A DNA stretch of 64,000 bases from Cristatella mucedo (lineage: Eukaryota; Bryozoa; Phylactolaemata; Cristatellidae): contig WPIO01000056.1 of assembly GCA_009760855.2 (NCBI GenBank), forward strand, positions 226,001-290,000. Direction: 5' to 3'. Each line of letters begins with the position of its first letter. The stretch's first letter is position 1. Positions 50,415 to 62,189 of the stretch are shown here, in pieces. The translations under genes were made by a program, and so were the position numbers. The notes under the pieces are model-generated. The model searched no databases. It had not been told where the DNA came from and saw only the letters and a list, made by a program, of their open reading frames with translations.

Positions 50415-52577
50415 CTGTGCGAACCAGCGAAGCGAGCACGAGCGGTAAAGCAAGGATATTGGGGCAGGACGATGACGGTAAACTAAAGTGACAACTCAAA
50501 ATTCCAATTCGAAATTTTCTAATTCGAAAGCGAAATGAAAGGCAAACGATGGCAAATCGAGAGGCTTCTATGGCGAGCTGATACACAGATGCCGAGTGAT
50601 GCAAGTGGGCGCCTATTCAACACTGCTGCCTACTCAGCAACCTCGTGAACCAGGGAATGTATACTGTGGCCCTAGACCCTGCGCCGAAGTATCCCTTTAA
50701 GGGCCCAAAAAGCAGAAAACCGTGCCAAAAATGCACAAAAATCCTGCCGAAGCAGCAGCACGAATTTGAGTAACCTAAACTTTCGGCTGTGCCCCAGAGT
50801 TTAAATTAAAAATCAACGGCATAGCTGCACACACACACATTAGATCACTTCTGTCTGAGCTTCACTGGCTCCCTATAAAGCATCAAATTGACTTTAACAT
50901 TCTCTCTGCCTCTCTCTCTCCCTCCCTCCCTCTCTCTCTCTCTCCCTCCCTCCCTCCCTCTCTCTCCCTCTCTCTGGCTTACAGGTCGTTCCACCTACTT
51001 GCAGCAGCCTACATATCCGACCTCCATGCTCCTCTGGGGCAATTTTGCACCATCCGCTGCTCTGCGCCTACGCAGACCCTCTGCTCCTCATGCTAAATTA
51101 AAATCTTTTGGTGATCAGGCCTTCCGTTAGTATGCCCCGAAAGTCTAGAACTTGCTTCCTACGTCTGTCACACCTGCATGAACTTTGCATCATTTGAGCT
51201 AAAGGTGCATCGGTTCAGCTCAGGTTTCACTGCATCACAATGAACGTGTCCTTTCTCGGAATGTTTGCGCATGCTTGCCTGTGCATGAACCAGTGCACGT
51301 TACCAACCAGGGATCCTACTAAGCAGCGAGTCCCAAGAGTCTTCTTGTATGCTTTGGCATGCATGCCGAGCTGGTTTGGTCCGCTGGTTAAGGTACTCGC
51401 CCCGGGGGACCAAGGTCTGGCTGAGGTCGCAGGCTCGAGCCCCGAGGCATATGTGAAGCGCCTGAATATAGATTAAGTTCTCTTGGGGCGCTATATAAAT
51501 GAATTATATTTGTTATTTATGTGTAAGCACGATATCTTGCTTGTCATTAATACTTGGTTATTGCTTCTCATGCAGTGAATCGTGGCCTGGTTAGAGATCG
51601 GGTTCTCTTATTAGGGTGCTTCAAAAAGGACATATTTACTATTTTGTTATATAAACTGCCACCGGGCTGGGCCGCGCAAGGTCAGGGCGCCGACAAACGA
51701 CCCCACCTCGCAAGCATACCTGGGGAGGAAGTGGCGGCGGCAGCTGTAGGCGAGCTCGCTCTGCCTCGATATCGATTATGCCTCCGTTTCGCTGCTGCCT
51801 CTCGTACAGCCTGCGCATGTCCTCTCGCTGCCGAAGCACTTCCGAAGTGGGCTCGTACAACGACGGCTGAGTGTCGTCGTCGTAACCAGCGGCCAGTAGG
51901 CCCGCCGCTGCCGTCGTCGAGGGGCCGCCACCGTCGCCACCATGGATCGTCGCCTTGCGACAGACAGGGCACGGATACACCTGCGCGGTGGGCAAGAGCA
52001 AGGTGGAGCAGTCGGTCAGCGTGGTTGGCCCTCAGGCAGCGGCGCCACGTGGCGGCGGCGCTACCAGGACACGAGCGAGCCTTCGCCGCCGGCTCGGCAA
52101 TCACCTCGGTCGCTCCGCCCAGCCCAGTGGTCTGGGTCGAGGCCGCTGACGAGCCCGGCGAAGGCAGCTCCGAGAGGCTGCCGTCCGACAGCTCCTTGCT
52201 CTTGTGCAGCACATACTGGGCCAGGCAGCAAGCGTGGAAGTAGTGGTAGCAGTCCGTCTTGGCGATGCTAGTCTGCCCATCGAAACCGCTCAAGCAGATG
52301 GAACACTGGCCGTGCGGCACGTTGCTGTCCGTCAGTACCTCGCGCACGAGCTAAGAGCAACGATGGAGCGGTCACAGGCAAGCACGAGCACGTGAAGCTA
52401 CACAGACAGACTGGCTCACCAGACGGAAGTAGATGCTAACTGACGGCTGATGGCGAACAGCAAGCAGCCAGCTCCCGAGGACTTGCGAGCACCGACACCA
52501 GCGCCCACGTGACCACTCTCGCCCTCTGAATGGGCTCATGACTAGCCCTGCTTGGTGGCCTCAGAGAGAGAGAGGAG

Positions 52578-52628
<51 letters not shown>

Positions 52629-55600
52629 GAAAAGAGAAGATAGAGCGAGAGGGTGTCATTTCCTAACTAACATTCGAAGGCAGGGAACACACCGGAAATA
52701 AGTGATTCGGGACAGCTATGAGGATGGCCCATACCTATCGTGGGGGGGGGACATGATGTCAATAAGCTCAGCTTAAGGAGCTATAGATCTGGCGAACCAG
52801 CAGCTGCTGTGAGATCAAATCCACACGACCAGCTATTTGGTGTGAGCCTAAATAGGTGTGTTTTTAGGTTCTTTTTTAATGTGGTCAAGTCAGGGGATGT
52901 TCTGACGCAAGTCTTTTGCAATCTCAGCTATCCGGGCATCTGCAGCGTTGCTACCGCTTGGAAGGTAGGTGGCGGGCACTCATACCATCACAAAAGCAAT
53001 CATCAGCTCGAGCTGCGTGCCCAGAAATTTGAGGCCACCGTCTCCACGGCTAGCAAACGCCGGCGCAGCGATCGCCCAGACGGTAAGGTCAGGCAAGGCG
53101 AAGCAACAGCCGGCGAGTTGCTATCACGTTACTGCTTCAGCAGGCACCTCACCTCAATTGCCTCGTGCAACATCGGCGCACCAACGCTGGCAGCCAGAAG
53201 GCTGCCCACTCGAGCCCGCAGCCTACAACAACAGCGTTGCATGCAGCACGAAGCTTTGGCTTTCGGCAAGCACTTGCAGCTCGCTTCAGCGAAAGGAGTC
53301 AGCGCCGAGCCAGCACGAGGAACCAGTCACCCACGTGAGCTCGGGTCGGATCTCAAAACGGGACCACGGAAGTGGCACCGACTCGAGACTCGGCATCACC
53401 GAAAGGCATAATGCTATGCAGCAGCCTCACTCTCGTGTCGACGAGAGTGGTAGGGACCGTCAGCAGCACCAGCAGACGACCGCAGCAGCTAGCTGCAGCT
53501 AAAGAAACGCCTTGGCACTACCTTGGCACTACAAGAAACGCAAAGCTGTGGCACTACCTGTCTACAGCAGAGGTGGCCAAGCAGCGCTGAGCGCCTGCAG
53601 CCGCCTCAAGCAGGTGAAAAGGGGGAAGGAGGAGGAGAGGTGCTACTGCTAACTGCTTTGATTGGCTGGCCCGGGAAAGTTAAAGGTGCAGCCCTCCATT
53701 AAGAATCGGGGCCGCTCCCCCCTATAATTCCTGGCTTGGCATAGATTCGTGAGCATCGCAGTTGCCTAATTACTCCACTTCTCGCCGACCTGCACTGGCT
53801 ACCAGTCAAGCAACGGATTGACTTCAAGGTTTTGTCGCTCACTTTTAGGTCCCTTCATTCTTTGGCTCCAGCCTATCTCTCCGACATACTCCCCCATCAG
53901 GCCAAGCATCGTACCACCCACTTTTCGGAATCCAACAGTCTACAAATACCTCGTACAAACCTTAAATCCTTTGGAGACCGTGCATTTAGTTCGTAAGCTC
54001 CCAAAGCCAGGGAAATCCCTCCCGACTTGCGTCAGAACATCCCTGACCTGACCACATTTAAAAGTAACTTAAAAACACACCTATTTAGGACAGCATTTAG
54101 TGGGTCCCTGTGATTTGTCCTTCATGTGCTTATGCATGCTGACACTGTGCATGCTGCCACTAACCACATTTGCATGCTGACCCTGTGCATGTCACCCCTA
54201 ACCATATTATTCATTTCGTTTGTTTTTCAAGCATGATTTTACTTACCGTTCAATTGCATTTCCCTTTGCAGCAAATATAAAGCGCCTAGAAAGAGATTAA
54301 GTTCTCTGAGGGCGCTTTATCAAGTGCATTATTATTATTATTATTACTTATTATGCAGCTGATGGTGGCTGACCTCAAGGCAAGTGCCATCTGGCTTGTG
54401 TGTAGGTGTGTGTGTGTGTGTGTAGGTGTGTGTGTAGGTGTGTGTGTGTTCGCGAGTTCAAGCACCGAGCAATCAGCACGAGAACACGTACAATGCTGCG
54501 TGCTGACGAGGTCGATGCACAAAGTCAACGAGGGGTGCAAGGGGGGTGCAGGCCATGGAAGCAGTTTACTGCAAACACGTGTCGGCACTTCACAGCATCA
54601 GAAGGGAGAGGCGACAGAGATTCGGTTCTGCATGCAAAGAAACTCCCTTTTAGGAAGAAACTAGCAACAAACTCCCTTTTAGGAAGGTACTTCCTCTTCC
54701 AACTTGACAAAGCTGCGAAACGACGGAAGACGGCAAAAAGAGCCGGTGGCTGCCCAAACAAGCTGCACTGATAATAATAATAATAATAATAACAATAATA
54801 CATTTGATATAGCGCCTCCAGAGAACTCAATCTCTCTCCAAGCACTTTAAATATGCTGCAAAGGAAGCACGATCGAATGGTTAGTGGCAGCATGCTCAAT
54901 GACAACATGCATAACATTGTTAGGGGTGACATGCACAGGGTCAGCATGCAAATATGGTCAGTGGCAGCATGCACAGTGTCAGCATGTATAATAATGTAAA
55001 GGACGAATCACGAGGACCCATTAAATGATGAGAAAGCATGTCAACTGGTCGAAATGCCGACTCCCATCGGTTTCGTCCGGAATCCTTCACAGCGACTGGT
55101 GTCAGGGCAAAAGATGCCAGTGTGGAATTTAGCAGGCACTTGCCCAAACGAAACGTACAGGCACCAGTTATGGGCAGGATTGCCGCGGAGTGGGGGATGG
55201 GACGGCGGAGCGGAGTCTGCATGTATGGAGAAAGGTCAACAGGAGTGACAGAGTGACAGACTGCATGACCTTGCACAGCGACCGATTCCCAGAGATTGAT
55301 TGGCATGGAGAGGTTTACCATTGCTTAACCACTGCAATGTAGCAGCCCACATGTGTGACTGAACGTCTACTGACAGAATCCATTGCAACAGAGCTCTCGC
55401 TTGCCGAAAGAGAGCAGAGATCTTTGCGCCACTGGGTGGCACGATCACTTACAAGTCCAGCTCCTCGTCAGCAAGTCCGCGCGGGCTGCTCAGGTCGAAG
55501 ATTGGCGGCACGGCTGGGTACTGCAACGACAGCGTGCAGGACGCGCACGTGGCAGCTCGGCCTCACTCACCTCAGCCCTCTGCCACAAAGCACAGCCACG

Positions 55601-57352
55601 TCGCACTGCAACAGGGGAGGGTGCTGGACGGGGTCGGGGAGAGGGGAGCCTCTTTGCGCCACAGCAAATGCCGGGCCAAGTGTACCTGGCACACAAGCAC
55701 TGGGCCAGGGCATTAGCAAGCATTCATCTCGAGGCAGCAGCCTTGTTCGCAGTTTCGAGACTCACAGTGCGAAGACTACCCCCATTCTGGTGACTTCTGG
55801 GCACTTTATTCTTTACTGCACCCTTCAGCTGCCGCTTTGTCCCAAGCACCACATGGATGCTGCTCGAGACTCTGTCATGCATTGGTCTATGAGTCTATGA
55901 GCATACAATCTAATGGCCAGCGCAGGGCTCGAACCCCTTTACCTCCGAGTCCCGAATCCGTGATACTAACCATAAGGGCACTGGGAGAGATCACACTGAT
56001 TGTGACCAAACCATAAAGGCGCCGACCGAGCTGCTGTGACCGGGTCTAGGCCTGTGCCTAGGGCACGTGTAGTGGCTGCCAGGATGCTGCAGCCCCTCCC
56101 TCCCTCCCCCAAGCCTGGTGGAAAGGATGGCAGTGGTGTCGATTACATAGTCGCCATTGTCATCATCTTCTTGCGACTTCATCCATGTGTTATTAGTTTA
56201 TGCCGACGAGAAAATTCGTAGGGCGAGTCGACATGCCCGAGGCAGAGAACCAAGAAGTCGCCAGCTTCTCTTATTCATTTCGTTGATGGACCACATTTCT
56301 CTCTATCTTCGTATGGGACCGAGGTCCCTTCCTCCCCGTCAATGCCTCAATGCTTTCCCCATTCTTTGCCCGAGATGCTGGTACAGCAGAATGCAACAGC
56401 AGCAGCTAGACGACGGCGATGATGAAAGCGCGACCGGCACACAGGAAGCAGGTTCTACAGGATACAAGTAGCACAGGTAGCAGGTAGCACAGGTAGCAAG
56501 TAGCAGGTAGCACAGGAAGCAGACTACAGATTACAGCAGATTACAGCGGTTACCTCGGGTGGCAGCCGGAAGGTGGCAGTGACGCACACATACTGCTCGT
56601 CTGCTCTGTCACACGTTGCTGGATGCACTTGGATTGTGACACTGGCAGGAGTAGGACTGCAACGATAACGGGAGCAGCAGTGGAAGCGCATGTGCGGAGA
56701 CCGACCGACTAGCCATTGGATGCAGCTGCTGCAGTGGAGGAGGGCATAACCGAGTAAACACTGCTGGCAGCAGAGGCTCGGGCATCGGCACCGGTCTGGA
56801 CTAAAGATTGGCTCGAAAATGAAATGGTTGCACGGGTTTGATTGGTAACGCTGTAAGTGGTTACATGCCGGAAAAGGAAAGCTGTGTGATAAATAAATAA
56901 CAGTGAGCATTCCAGTTTAGAAAGAATGGACAATAGACCAAAGGCAAAGTCACGTGAAAGAACATGCCTCAGTCATAACTCGGTGAAATCACGAGCCCTT
57001 AGACACCGAATCTGCCCATCTGATTCGAAAGGGTGCACAGGGTGCACCACTGTGCATGCTAGCCTTGATGGGACACTAAATAATTTGGCTCCCACGGCTC
57101 TGAGGGTATCTAAGCGAATCACAGCGGCGCTAACATAGCGGGTCTCGACAGATCCATCTCTCCCGTTGGCAGGCAACCTGGCTCTGCTGCGATGGCGCCA
57201 CGCCGGATGTCACAAAGCTGCTCCGCAGAGACGGGCTGCAGCCGACAACTGAGCTGCTGCCGCCTGGCGCTTCATCTGACCTGCAGACGTCTCTAGCGAT
57301 GATGAGCTCGTCGATGTAGATGTTCTGCAACAGCTCCAGCTCGTCGTTCAGC
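49914..57352 (-). CDS. RNF25: RNF25, RWD-RING E3 ubiquitin ligase (N-terminal start exon not found)
   Basis: Cytosolic E3 ligase. In mammals RNF25 binds NF-kB p65 and ubiquitinates eS31/RPS27A during clearance of factors trapped on stalled ribosomes. Exons in transcript order: 57352-57281, 56656-56554, 55520-55453, 53222-53153, 52350-52105, 51980-51720, 50414-49914. Phases match at every junction. Seen: RWD domain (LNDELELLQNIYIDEL, VTIQVHPATCDRADEQYVCV, FRLPPE joined to YPAVPPIFDLSSPRGLADEE, GAPMLHEAIE), EVLTDSNVPHGQCSICLSGF, RING ligands CxxC, CYHYFHACC and CPVC, then YEPTSEVLRQREDMRRLYER and GGIIDIEAERARL, collinear with human RNF25 (459 aa). The recognised exons give about 440 aa. The last exon is Ala/Gly/Ser-rich and assigned by phase and length only. 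A short first exon (about 15-20 codons) is missing. Confidence 0.95.
50800..51240 (+). mobile_element. Degenerate LINE remnant split by a CT microsatellite, in RNF25 last intron
   Basis: Readable pieces are RSLLSELHWLPIKHQIDFN before, and LKSFGDQAF after, a TCTC/CCCT repeat at about 50903-50977. This is the LINE C-terminal RT region with several disablements. Confidence 0.65.
51374..51520 (+). mobile_element. SINE of a second type: tRNA-like head fused to LINE tail (RNF25 intron)
   Basis: The tRNA-like head (ccgctggttaaggtactcgc as box A region, gcaggctcgagccccg as box B) runs directly into gtgaagcgcctgaatataga, ttaagttctcttggggcgct and a short ATT-like tail, the 3' stem-loop of the LINE family. 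The classic architecture of a SINE mobilised by a partner LINE. Confidence 0.75.
51720..51980 (-). CDS. RNF25: RNF25 exon (second half of RING and coiled helix)
   Basis: It encodes VYPCPVCRKATIHG, YEPTSEVLRQREDMRRLYER and GGIIDIEAERARLQLPPP. Human has QPSAESLRQQEERKRLYQRQQERGGIIDLEAER. Acceptor cgcgcag, donor gtatgc, phase 0/0. Confidence 0.96.
52105..52350 (-). CDS. RNF25: RNF25 exon (first half of RING)
   Basis: It encodes VREVLTDSNVPHGQCSICLS, CYHYFHACCLAQYVLHKSKE and a Ser/Gly linker to GGATE. It starts with a ctcttag acceptor. The gtgatt donor is chosen because its phase 0 fits the CPVC exon. Confidence 0.93.
52562..52625. repeat. GA microsatellite, RNF25 intron
   Basis: (GA)n with one GGA interruption. 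Confidence 0.95.
52846..52915 (-). mobile_element. Very short LINE 3'-coding fragment
   Basis: The + strand taaataggtgtgtttttagg and following 45 nt are the reverse complement of the LINE segment encoding [12 protein letters not shown]. Confidence 0.7.
53153..53222 (-). CDS. RNF25: RNF25 exon (RWD C-terminal helix)
   Basis: 70 nt encoding LRARVGSLLAASVGAPMLHE AIE, equivalent to human LQVLGHVAKAGLGTAMLYELIE. Acceptor ttgttgtag, donor gtgagg, phases 2/0. Too short to show as a long open frame. Confidence 0.93.
53742..54355 (+). mobile_element. 5'-truncated LINE copy in RNF25 intron (antisense to RNF25)
   Basis: It reads [40 protein letters not shown] and SFGDRAF, with a TAA and a frameshift near 53994-54010. 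It continues into the GCATGC-rich 3' UTR, stem-loop tail at 54279-54325 and an ATT tail. Confidence 0.9.
54770..55028 (-). mobile_element. LINE 3' UTR and tail only
   Basis: An AAT repeat followed by agcgcctccagagaactcaa and GCATGC-rich 3' UTR up to gaggacccattaaatg, identical in order to the 3' end of the 22.8 kb element; no coding part. Confidence 0.85.
55453..55520 (-). CDS. RNF25: RNF25 exon (RWD, PRGL block)
   Basis: 68 nt encoding YPAVPPIFDLSSPRGLADEE LD. The YPxxPPxxxxxxPRGL pattern is the RWD signature. Acceptor gttgcag, donor gtaagt, phases 0/2. Confidence 0.95.
55915..56003 (-). mobile_element. tRNA-like SINE head
   Basis: agggctcgaacccctttacc (box B complement) and actaaccataagggcactgg (box A complement), about 80 nt; no clear body. 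Confidence 0.5.
56554..56656 (-). CDS. RNF25: RNF25 exon (RWD middle)
   Basis: It encodes PTPASVTIQVHPATCDRADE and QYVCVTATFRLPPE; human has YITLHPATAEDQDSQYVCF. Acceptor cgttgcag, donor gtaacc, phases 2/0. Confidence 0.95.
57281..57352 (-). CDS. RNF25: RNF25 exon (RWD start)
   Basis: It encodes LNDELELLQNIYIDELIIAR DVC, like human EVEVLESIYLDEL. The donor gtcaga is in phase 2 and recreates Ser with the next exon. The 5' boundary at a cccag acceptor is tentative: the frame stays open upstream to about 57651 but loses homology. Confidence 0.85.
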
Positions 57353-57854
57353 CTGGGCAGGTCACGGGGCGAGCAACACGCTGAGCGCCTACGCTTTGGT
57401 GCCTGAGCGCTCACACACAGGCAAGCCGAGGCCGAGCGTGCATGCAGTAACCAAGATAGCCCCGGGCTGCAGCAGAAGCCGTGGGAGAAGCTACAGCCGG
57501 CCAACGTGGATGGACAGATGACATGTAACTTGCTGATCGCTGAGATCCCATCATAGTAGGACGTTTCGTCAGCAAAGCCAACGTTGGACGAGAGGTGACA
57601 AAGAGGTAGTCCGAAAAGAAATGCAACCTCAAAGTCATGTGCTGGTGGCAATGCATACTAATCATCGATGAAACAAGAAAGTTACTCTGTACGTCTTTCA
57701 TAACAGTTCACCTGTTGTTAGTTGCTCGAGTTACTAAATACTATCTAAACGACAGCAATGATGTTTGGTGGTGAGCGGCCACACCTCATGACGACTTTAT
57801 ACGATTGCCAGCTCAAACTGCCCAGCTGCAACCATGCCAGGTCTTAGACGGGCT

Positions 57855-57992
57855 CTTAGGGAGCTTGTACTTCACAACCGAGACTTCGAAACCTCCAGCA
57901 GCCGATTTTCTGTTGCCTATTGCGAGCAGGAGAAAGCCACTAAGGCTCTTCTGAAGCTATGTTATTGAGATTGGGTAATCAGCCAATCTTTG
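57855..57992 (+). mobile_element. Diverged tRNA-derived SINE
   Basis: aaagccactaaggctcttct, gaagctatgttattgagatt and gggtaatcagcc match the family body; box B decayed to acttcgaaacct. Confidence 0.6.
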
Positions 57993-58254
57993 CTTTACTG
58001 TTCATAACCAAGCCGGAAACCATCCATGATACTCATGAAGCAGTCATGAATTGGTTGGGCAGCACTAGACGACTGCAAAATGTGAGAGCAATCGACATGT
58101 ATCTATGCAGCAACAGCAGCAGCGTTACACAGCACACACTGTGTGGGTAGTAAGTAATGGACATAGGTCTAGCAGCAGCAGCACCAGCATGGCAGTGTGA
58201 TATGAGTAAAGGCACCGATTCAATAGCATCATCATATAAGAGGGCAGACCGGCC

Positions 58255-58345
58255 TCAGTGGCCATAGCCCTACTAGCAGCTAGCAATAAAGATGATGCCT
58301 GCTACAAGAACTCGAACCCATGATCTGGGTATTGAAGCCCATTCT
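58255..58345 (-). mobile_element. tRNA-like SINE head
   Basis: agaactcgaacccatgatct (box B complement) with gtggccatagccctactagc on the 5' side; no body recognised. Confidence 0.45.
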
Positions 58346-59229
58346 GGCAGCGTGCCAGGGGCAGCATGGCAGCAGCAGAGGCAAGTGGCTCTTTTCCTGG
58401 TGTGAAGCGCAGGCTGTCCATGTGTCACAAGCAGGCAGCTGGTCAGCAACAGGTCAAAAAGAACACACAAACGAACTTGTATTGAGTAGCAGGCTCCTGT
58501 GAAGGACAGGGCATCATCTGGACGAGGCCGGCTGAAACTCATCGAATGGTGATCGGGATTTTTTCGGCATAGCACCATGAAGCCTAATAAGCTCTGCCAT
58601 AAGTGTGCACTTATGTTGTGCACTGGCAGCTTTTGTAGAATGATTGTCGACCGAGCCTTTGCTCACTAAACAGATCAGGAAGCTAGAAGCATGCATCTGA
58701 TTCCAAGGCAAGATGAGGCATCTGGGGCTACTGCTTCTGGCCAAGCTAACCACGAGGCACGGTGGCACTCGCGATTTGAAAGACTATCACACACAGCCTG
58801 TCAGATCGGCTAGCAGGGTCGCTTGCATGCACAGATGCTGACCGACCGGACTGTCACATGACACATCGTGATGTGAGTTCATAAGGCCATAAATGGCTAC
58901 ACCAAGGGTTAAGTGGTTGTTGTTAACTGGGGGGGGGGGGAGTATTTTCTGCCGTGCACTCGAAGCCCAAGTAGCTTTTGATGCTCAAACGGTAGCCAAC
59001 GGTATCGACTTAACGCAAAAAAGCAAGCATGTGAGCAGCATAACCGAAACTTCAGAGAAAAGTTGCCAGAGTATGTTGAACAGCAGTTGCCTTTAAGGAC
59101 GGCTGGAGAAGAAACACCTGGATCTTCCACAGTCTATGCCAAGCCAAGAAAGAGAGCCAAGAGAGCCAAAGTCTTGACATTGATGTTGTCTACAGCACAC
59201 TTGCACCCTCTATCCATTCTCTCGAACCT

Positions 59230-60870
59230 CTAACAAACCTTGAACTTGATCTCGATTGAAGACAATTGAGCGAGTGGTGGCCCAGCAACTAGAAGATTAT
59301 ATCAATTCACCAGATCTAGCAAGGAAGTTCCAGTCGGGATTTAGAGTTAACCATTCCATGGAAACTGCTCTGCTTCAGGTTTACAAAGACCATCTTAACA
59401 ATGCTGACCAGGGTCTCAGGGCCTCTCTGCTGGCATTCTTGTATCTATCAGTAACATTTGACATCGTTGACCACCGGATCCTACTGGAGCACCTTTCCAC
59501 AAGTCTGGGTATCAGTTGCACAGTGCTCAACAGAGTTAGGTCCTACCCCAGTGACAGATGTCCGAGTTATTACTGGTTATTACTAATATTACTGGCTATT
59601 GGTCATCCAGGGGGCCCTCAAACCTCCATTTATTCACCATCTACACTCTCCTTCTGGCCGGTAGCATCGCTAAACACAATCTCAGCTTTCTATGCTGATG
59701 AGACCCAGCTCTACCTATCCTTCGACCCTCGTAAGCCTCGCTCCTCATCTGACTCATCTAAATCCCTTACAGCTGGCATCGACAACATTTGCAATTGGAA
59801 GGCTAGCAACTTCCTGCAGGTTAACGTTAACAAGACGTGCCAATAAATCGAGGCGTACTATTCAAAGACGACTTATCATTACACGAGTACATTGCCTCCA
59901 CTGTCAAGTCGGCCCTACTTTCAGTTAAGGTATATTAAGTATATTAGCCAAATTAGTGCATGCTTAGAAAAGAGTACACCTCCCACACAAGTTCTCACGC
60001 TTGTCAAATCACATCTAGTATATCGCAGTTCCCTTTACAAACAGGCCGGTGCCCTTAATCGCCTGCAGCTGGCGAAAACCTCAGCAGCGGCTCATCTTGT
60101 CTGTCGTAGTATCGTAGTAGTACATAGTTGCCACCACCTCTGTTTGAGCTTGACTGACTCCCCGTAAGTATCAAATCGATGTCAAGATCCTCAGTCTGTC
60201 TTACAGGTCGCTACACTCACCTGCACTAGCCTGCATATCCTCCATGCATATCCATCCATGCATATCCGACCTCCAAGACTCATCTGCTGTGCTTGCTTTT
60301 CTACCACCCACTTGTCTGTTCCCAGTTGTCTCGTCGTTCCTTGCTCTCTAAGTAAAAACACATTTGGTGATCGGGTCTTCAGTTCGTAATAATAATAACA
60401 ATATATTTGCTACAGCGTCATCACAGAACTCAGTCTCTTTCTAGAAACTTAACATTTGCTGCATCTGGAACTCGCTTACGGCTACGGTCACTGCCTACGA
60501 TGACCTTGCATCCTTGACACGTAGGATCAAGACTCAGTCTGTTCCGGTCAGCTTTTCCTTTGCCCCCAGTGGACTAGTGCTTTTTCTTGTTCGTGCATAC
60601 TTTGCCTACATACCTGTGCACGATTCAGCGAATGTTACTAGCCAGAGGTCTTACTAACTGGTGGCCATGAGTATCCATATGCCCTCTTTTGCATGCTGAC
60701 CAAAGCATGATACTTGCTTGCTCTTGCATGCTCGATACCGTGCACGTCGCTAATCCTCGGGTACAGATTTTTTTGCAGCAGGCTGTAAAGTGCCTGGCTA
60801 GAGATTGCATTCTTTTTAAGTTTCTACAGAACAACGTATTTTTTTATTATTATTAATAGTTATTATTATT
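59230..60870 (+). mobile_element. Degenerate longer LINE copy
   Basis: 59256-59846 reads [60 protein letters not shown] (YADE in place of YADD) and NWKASNFLQVNVNKT. Later parts (RLQLAKTSAAAHLVCRS) are shifted and broken. A separate tail copy in opposite orientation is inserted at 60388-60467. It ends with a tail at about 60780-60870. Confidence 0.85.
60388..60467 (-). repeat. LINE/SINE tail copy nested in an older LINE
   Basis: AAT repeat then agcgtcatcacagaactcag..ctttctagaaac; it interrupts the + strand LINE between the segments for TFGDRVFSS and WNSLT. Confidence 0.75.
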
Positions 60871-61989
60871 ATGATTCCGACACGGATTCGGGCAAGCCCC
60901 ATGTCCACGACAAGACTCGACAGAAATAAACAACTGCTGACACAGCTGCCAATCCAAAAAGCCTGTGACGACATGGTGAGCAGCAAAGCGACTTGACATG
61001 GCCAAGAATCAGACTAGGCGTTCAGGAATTGATGCATGCAGAGGCATTCATCTTTCCGATGAGTTTTTAGGAGGACAGAGCAAGATAGACAGACACCAGC
61101 AGAGAAAAAGATGGGCAGAGGCTGAGGCAGGCGGTAAAGCTGTTTTGATAGGGTTTGTCTCAGAATCAGGTCTGCAGAGACTCAATTGCCCCCATGCCAG
61201 TATCGTTTGGTCTCATCTGTACCCTGACCTCCCTGACAGCAAATCGATAGTCTACTGCACCGTCTTCTACAGTTGCCGAAGGTAGCCAGAGCTGCAGTCC
61301 AAACATCGGCTAAGCACGCACGAGTGCATTCATCGGCTTCTACAGCTGCCACACCAGCGAGACTAAGCTTTGGCCGGGAATATAAATACGGTTTCAGACT
61401 CCTCCAGGATTTGGCCAAGAATGTCATTCTGGTTGCTTGAAACTGATAGTCTTGTTCCATGTAACATCTCGCTGTGCGTGCTTATAATTTGCTGCGCGTG
61501 TTTAATCGACAGAAATGTATGGCAATCGACGCCAATGGCCCGGGAAAATACGTCAATCCATAACGACCTGACACAAATAGTCTGACAGTTGCTCGCAGAA
61601 TCTCCAACCTGACTTGAGTATAACATCACACTGTATTAAAAATGCAACCACATTCTTTCAAGCAATCGCGAACATAAAATCGAGAGCGATTCACAGCAAT
61701 CTACGGTAATGGCCCGGCTTCTATCACAATCTGTTTCAGATTGACTAGAAATTGACAGTTCGAAGCTCCAATAACAATTTCACAGCAAGACATTCACTTT
61801 GCTCGGACATACTGCCAATCCATCTTGCGGTGTGCACGCAGACTACAGCTGAGTCGGGGGGGGGAAGGGGAAGGGAGGGGGAAGTAGTAACCAGAGAAGC
61901 AAGCAGCATAAAAGTAGCCGTGCAAGACGGTTCTGAGACGGAAGTGCCGCCTTCGGCAGAGGACACGGGATGCTCTCAAGATTTTCATA

Positions 61990-62125
61990 CTTTTCGAGCA
62001 AGGTCGTGGATTCGAGTCGTGCAGCAGGCAATGCTTTACCGCTCCCTGCAAGCTGGGTGAAAGCTTTTAATGCTCTTTACCGTTAAATATATGTTGAATT
62101 AGCTGATGCTTTGAGTTTTTTAGTT
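61990..62125 (+). mobile_element. tRNA-derived SINE copy
   Basis: gtcgtggattcgagtcgtgc, gctccctgcaagctgggtga and gttgaattagctgatgcttt. Confidence 0.65.
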
Positions 62126-62189
62126 TTCGAGATTGTCGTGTCGAAAGAAATGTGGAAGTGAGTCCAGCAGACGTGCCCATGAAGCTACT

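Larger units (their letters stand above)
57660..59229. other. Intergenic upstream of the recognised RNF25 exons
   Basis: Two SINE-like pieces; no exon identified. The missing RNF25 start exon may lie here or further upstream. Confidence 0.4.

Noticed and set aside
53000-53095. Alternative RNF25 exon reading RGDGGLKFLGTQ
   Set aside because: Phases would fit, but the exon at 53222-53153 matches the RWD C-terminal helix (GAPMLHEAIE) far better and also fits in phase.
61363-61629. 88-codon - strand frame ending VFIFPAKA
   Set aside because: Balanced composition but no recognisable domain, no splice context and an overlapping open frame on the other strand; not enough to call a gene.
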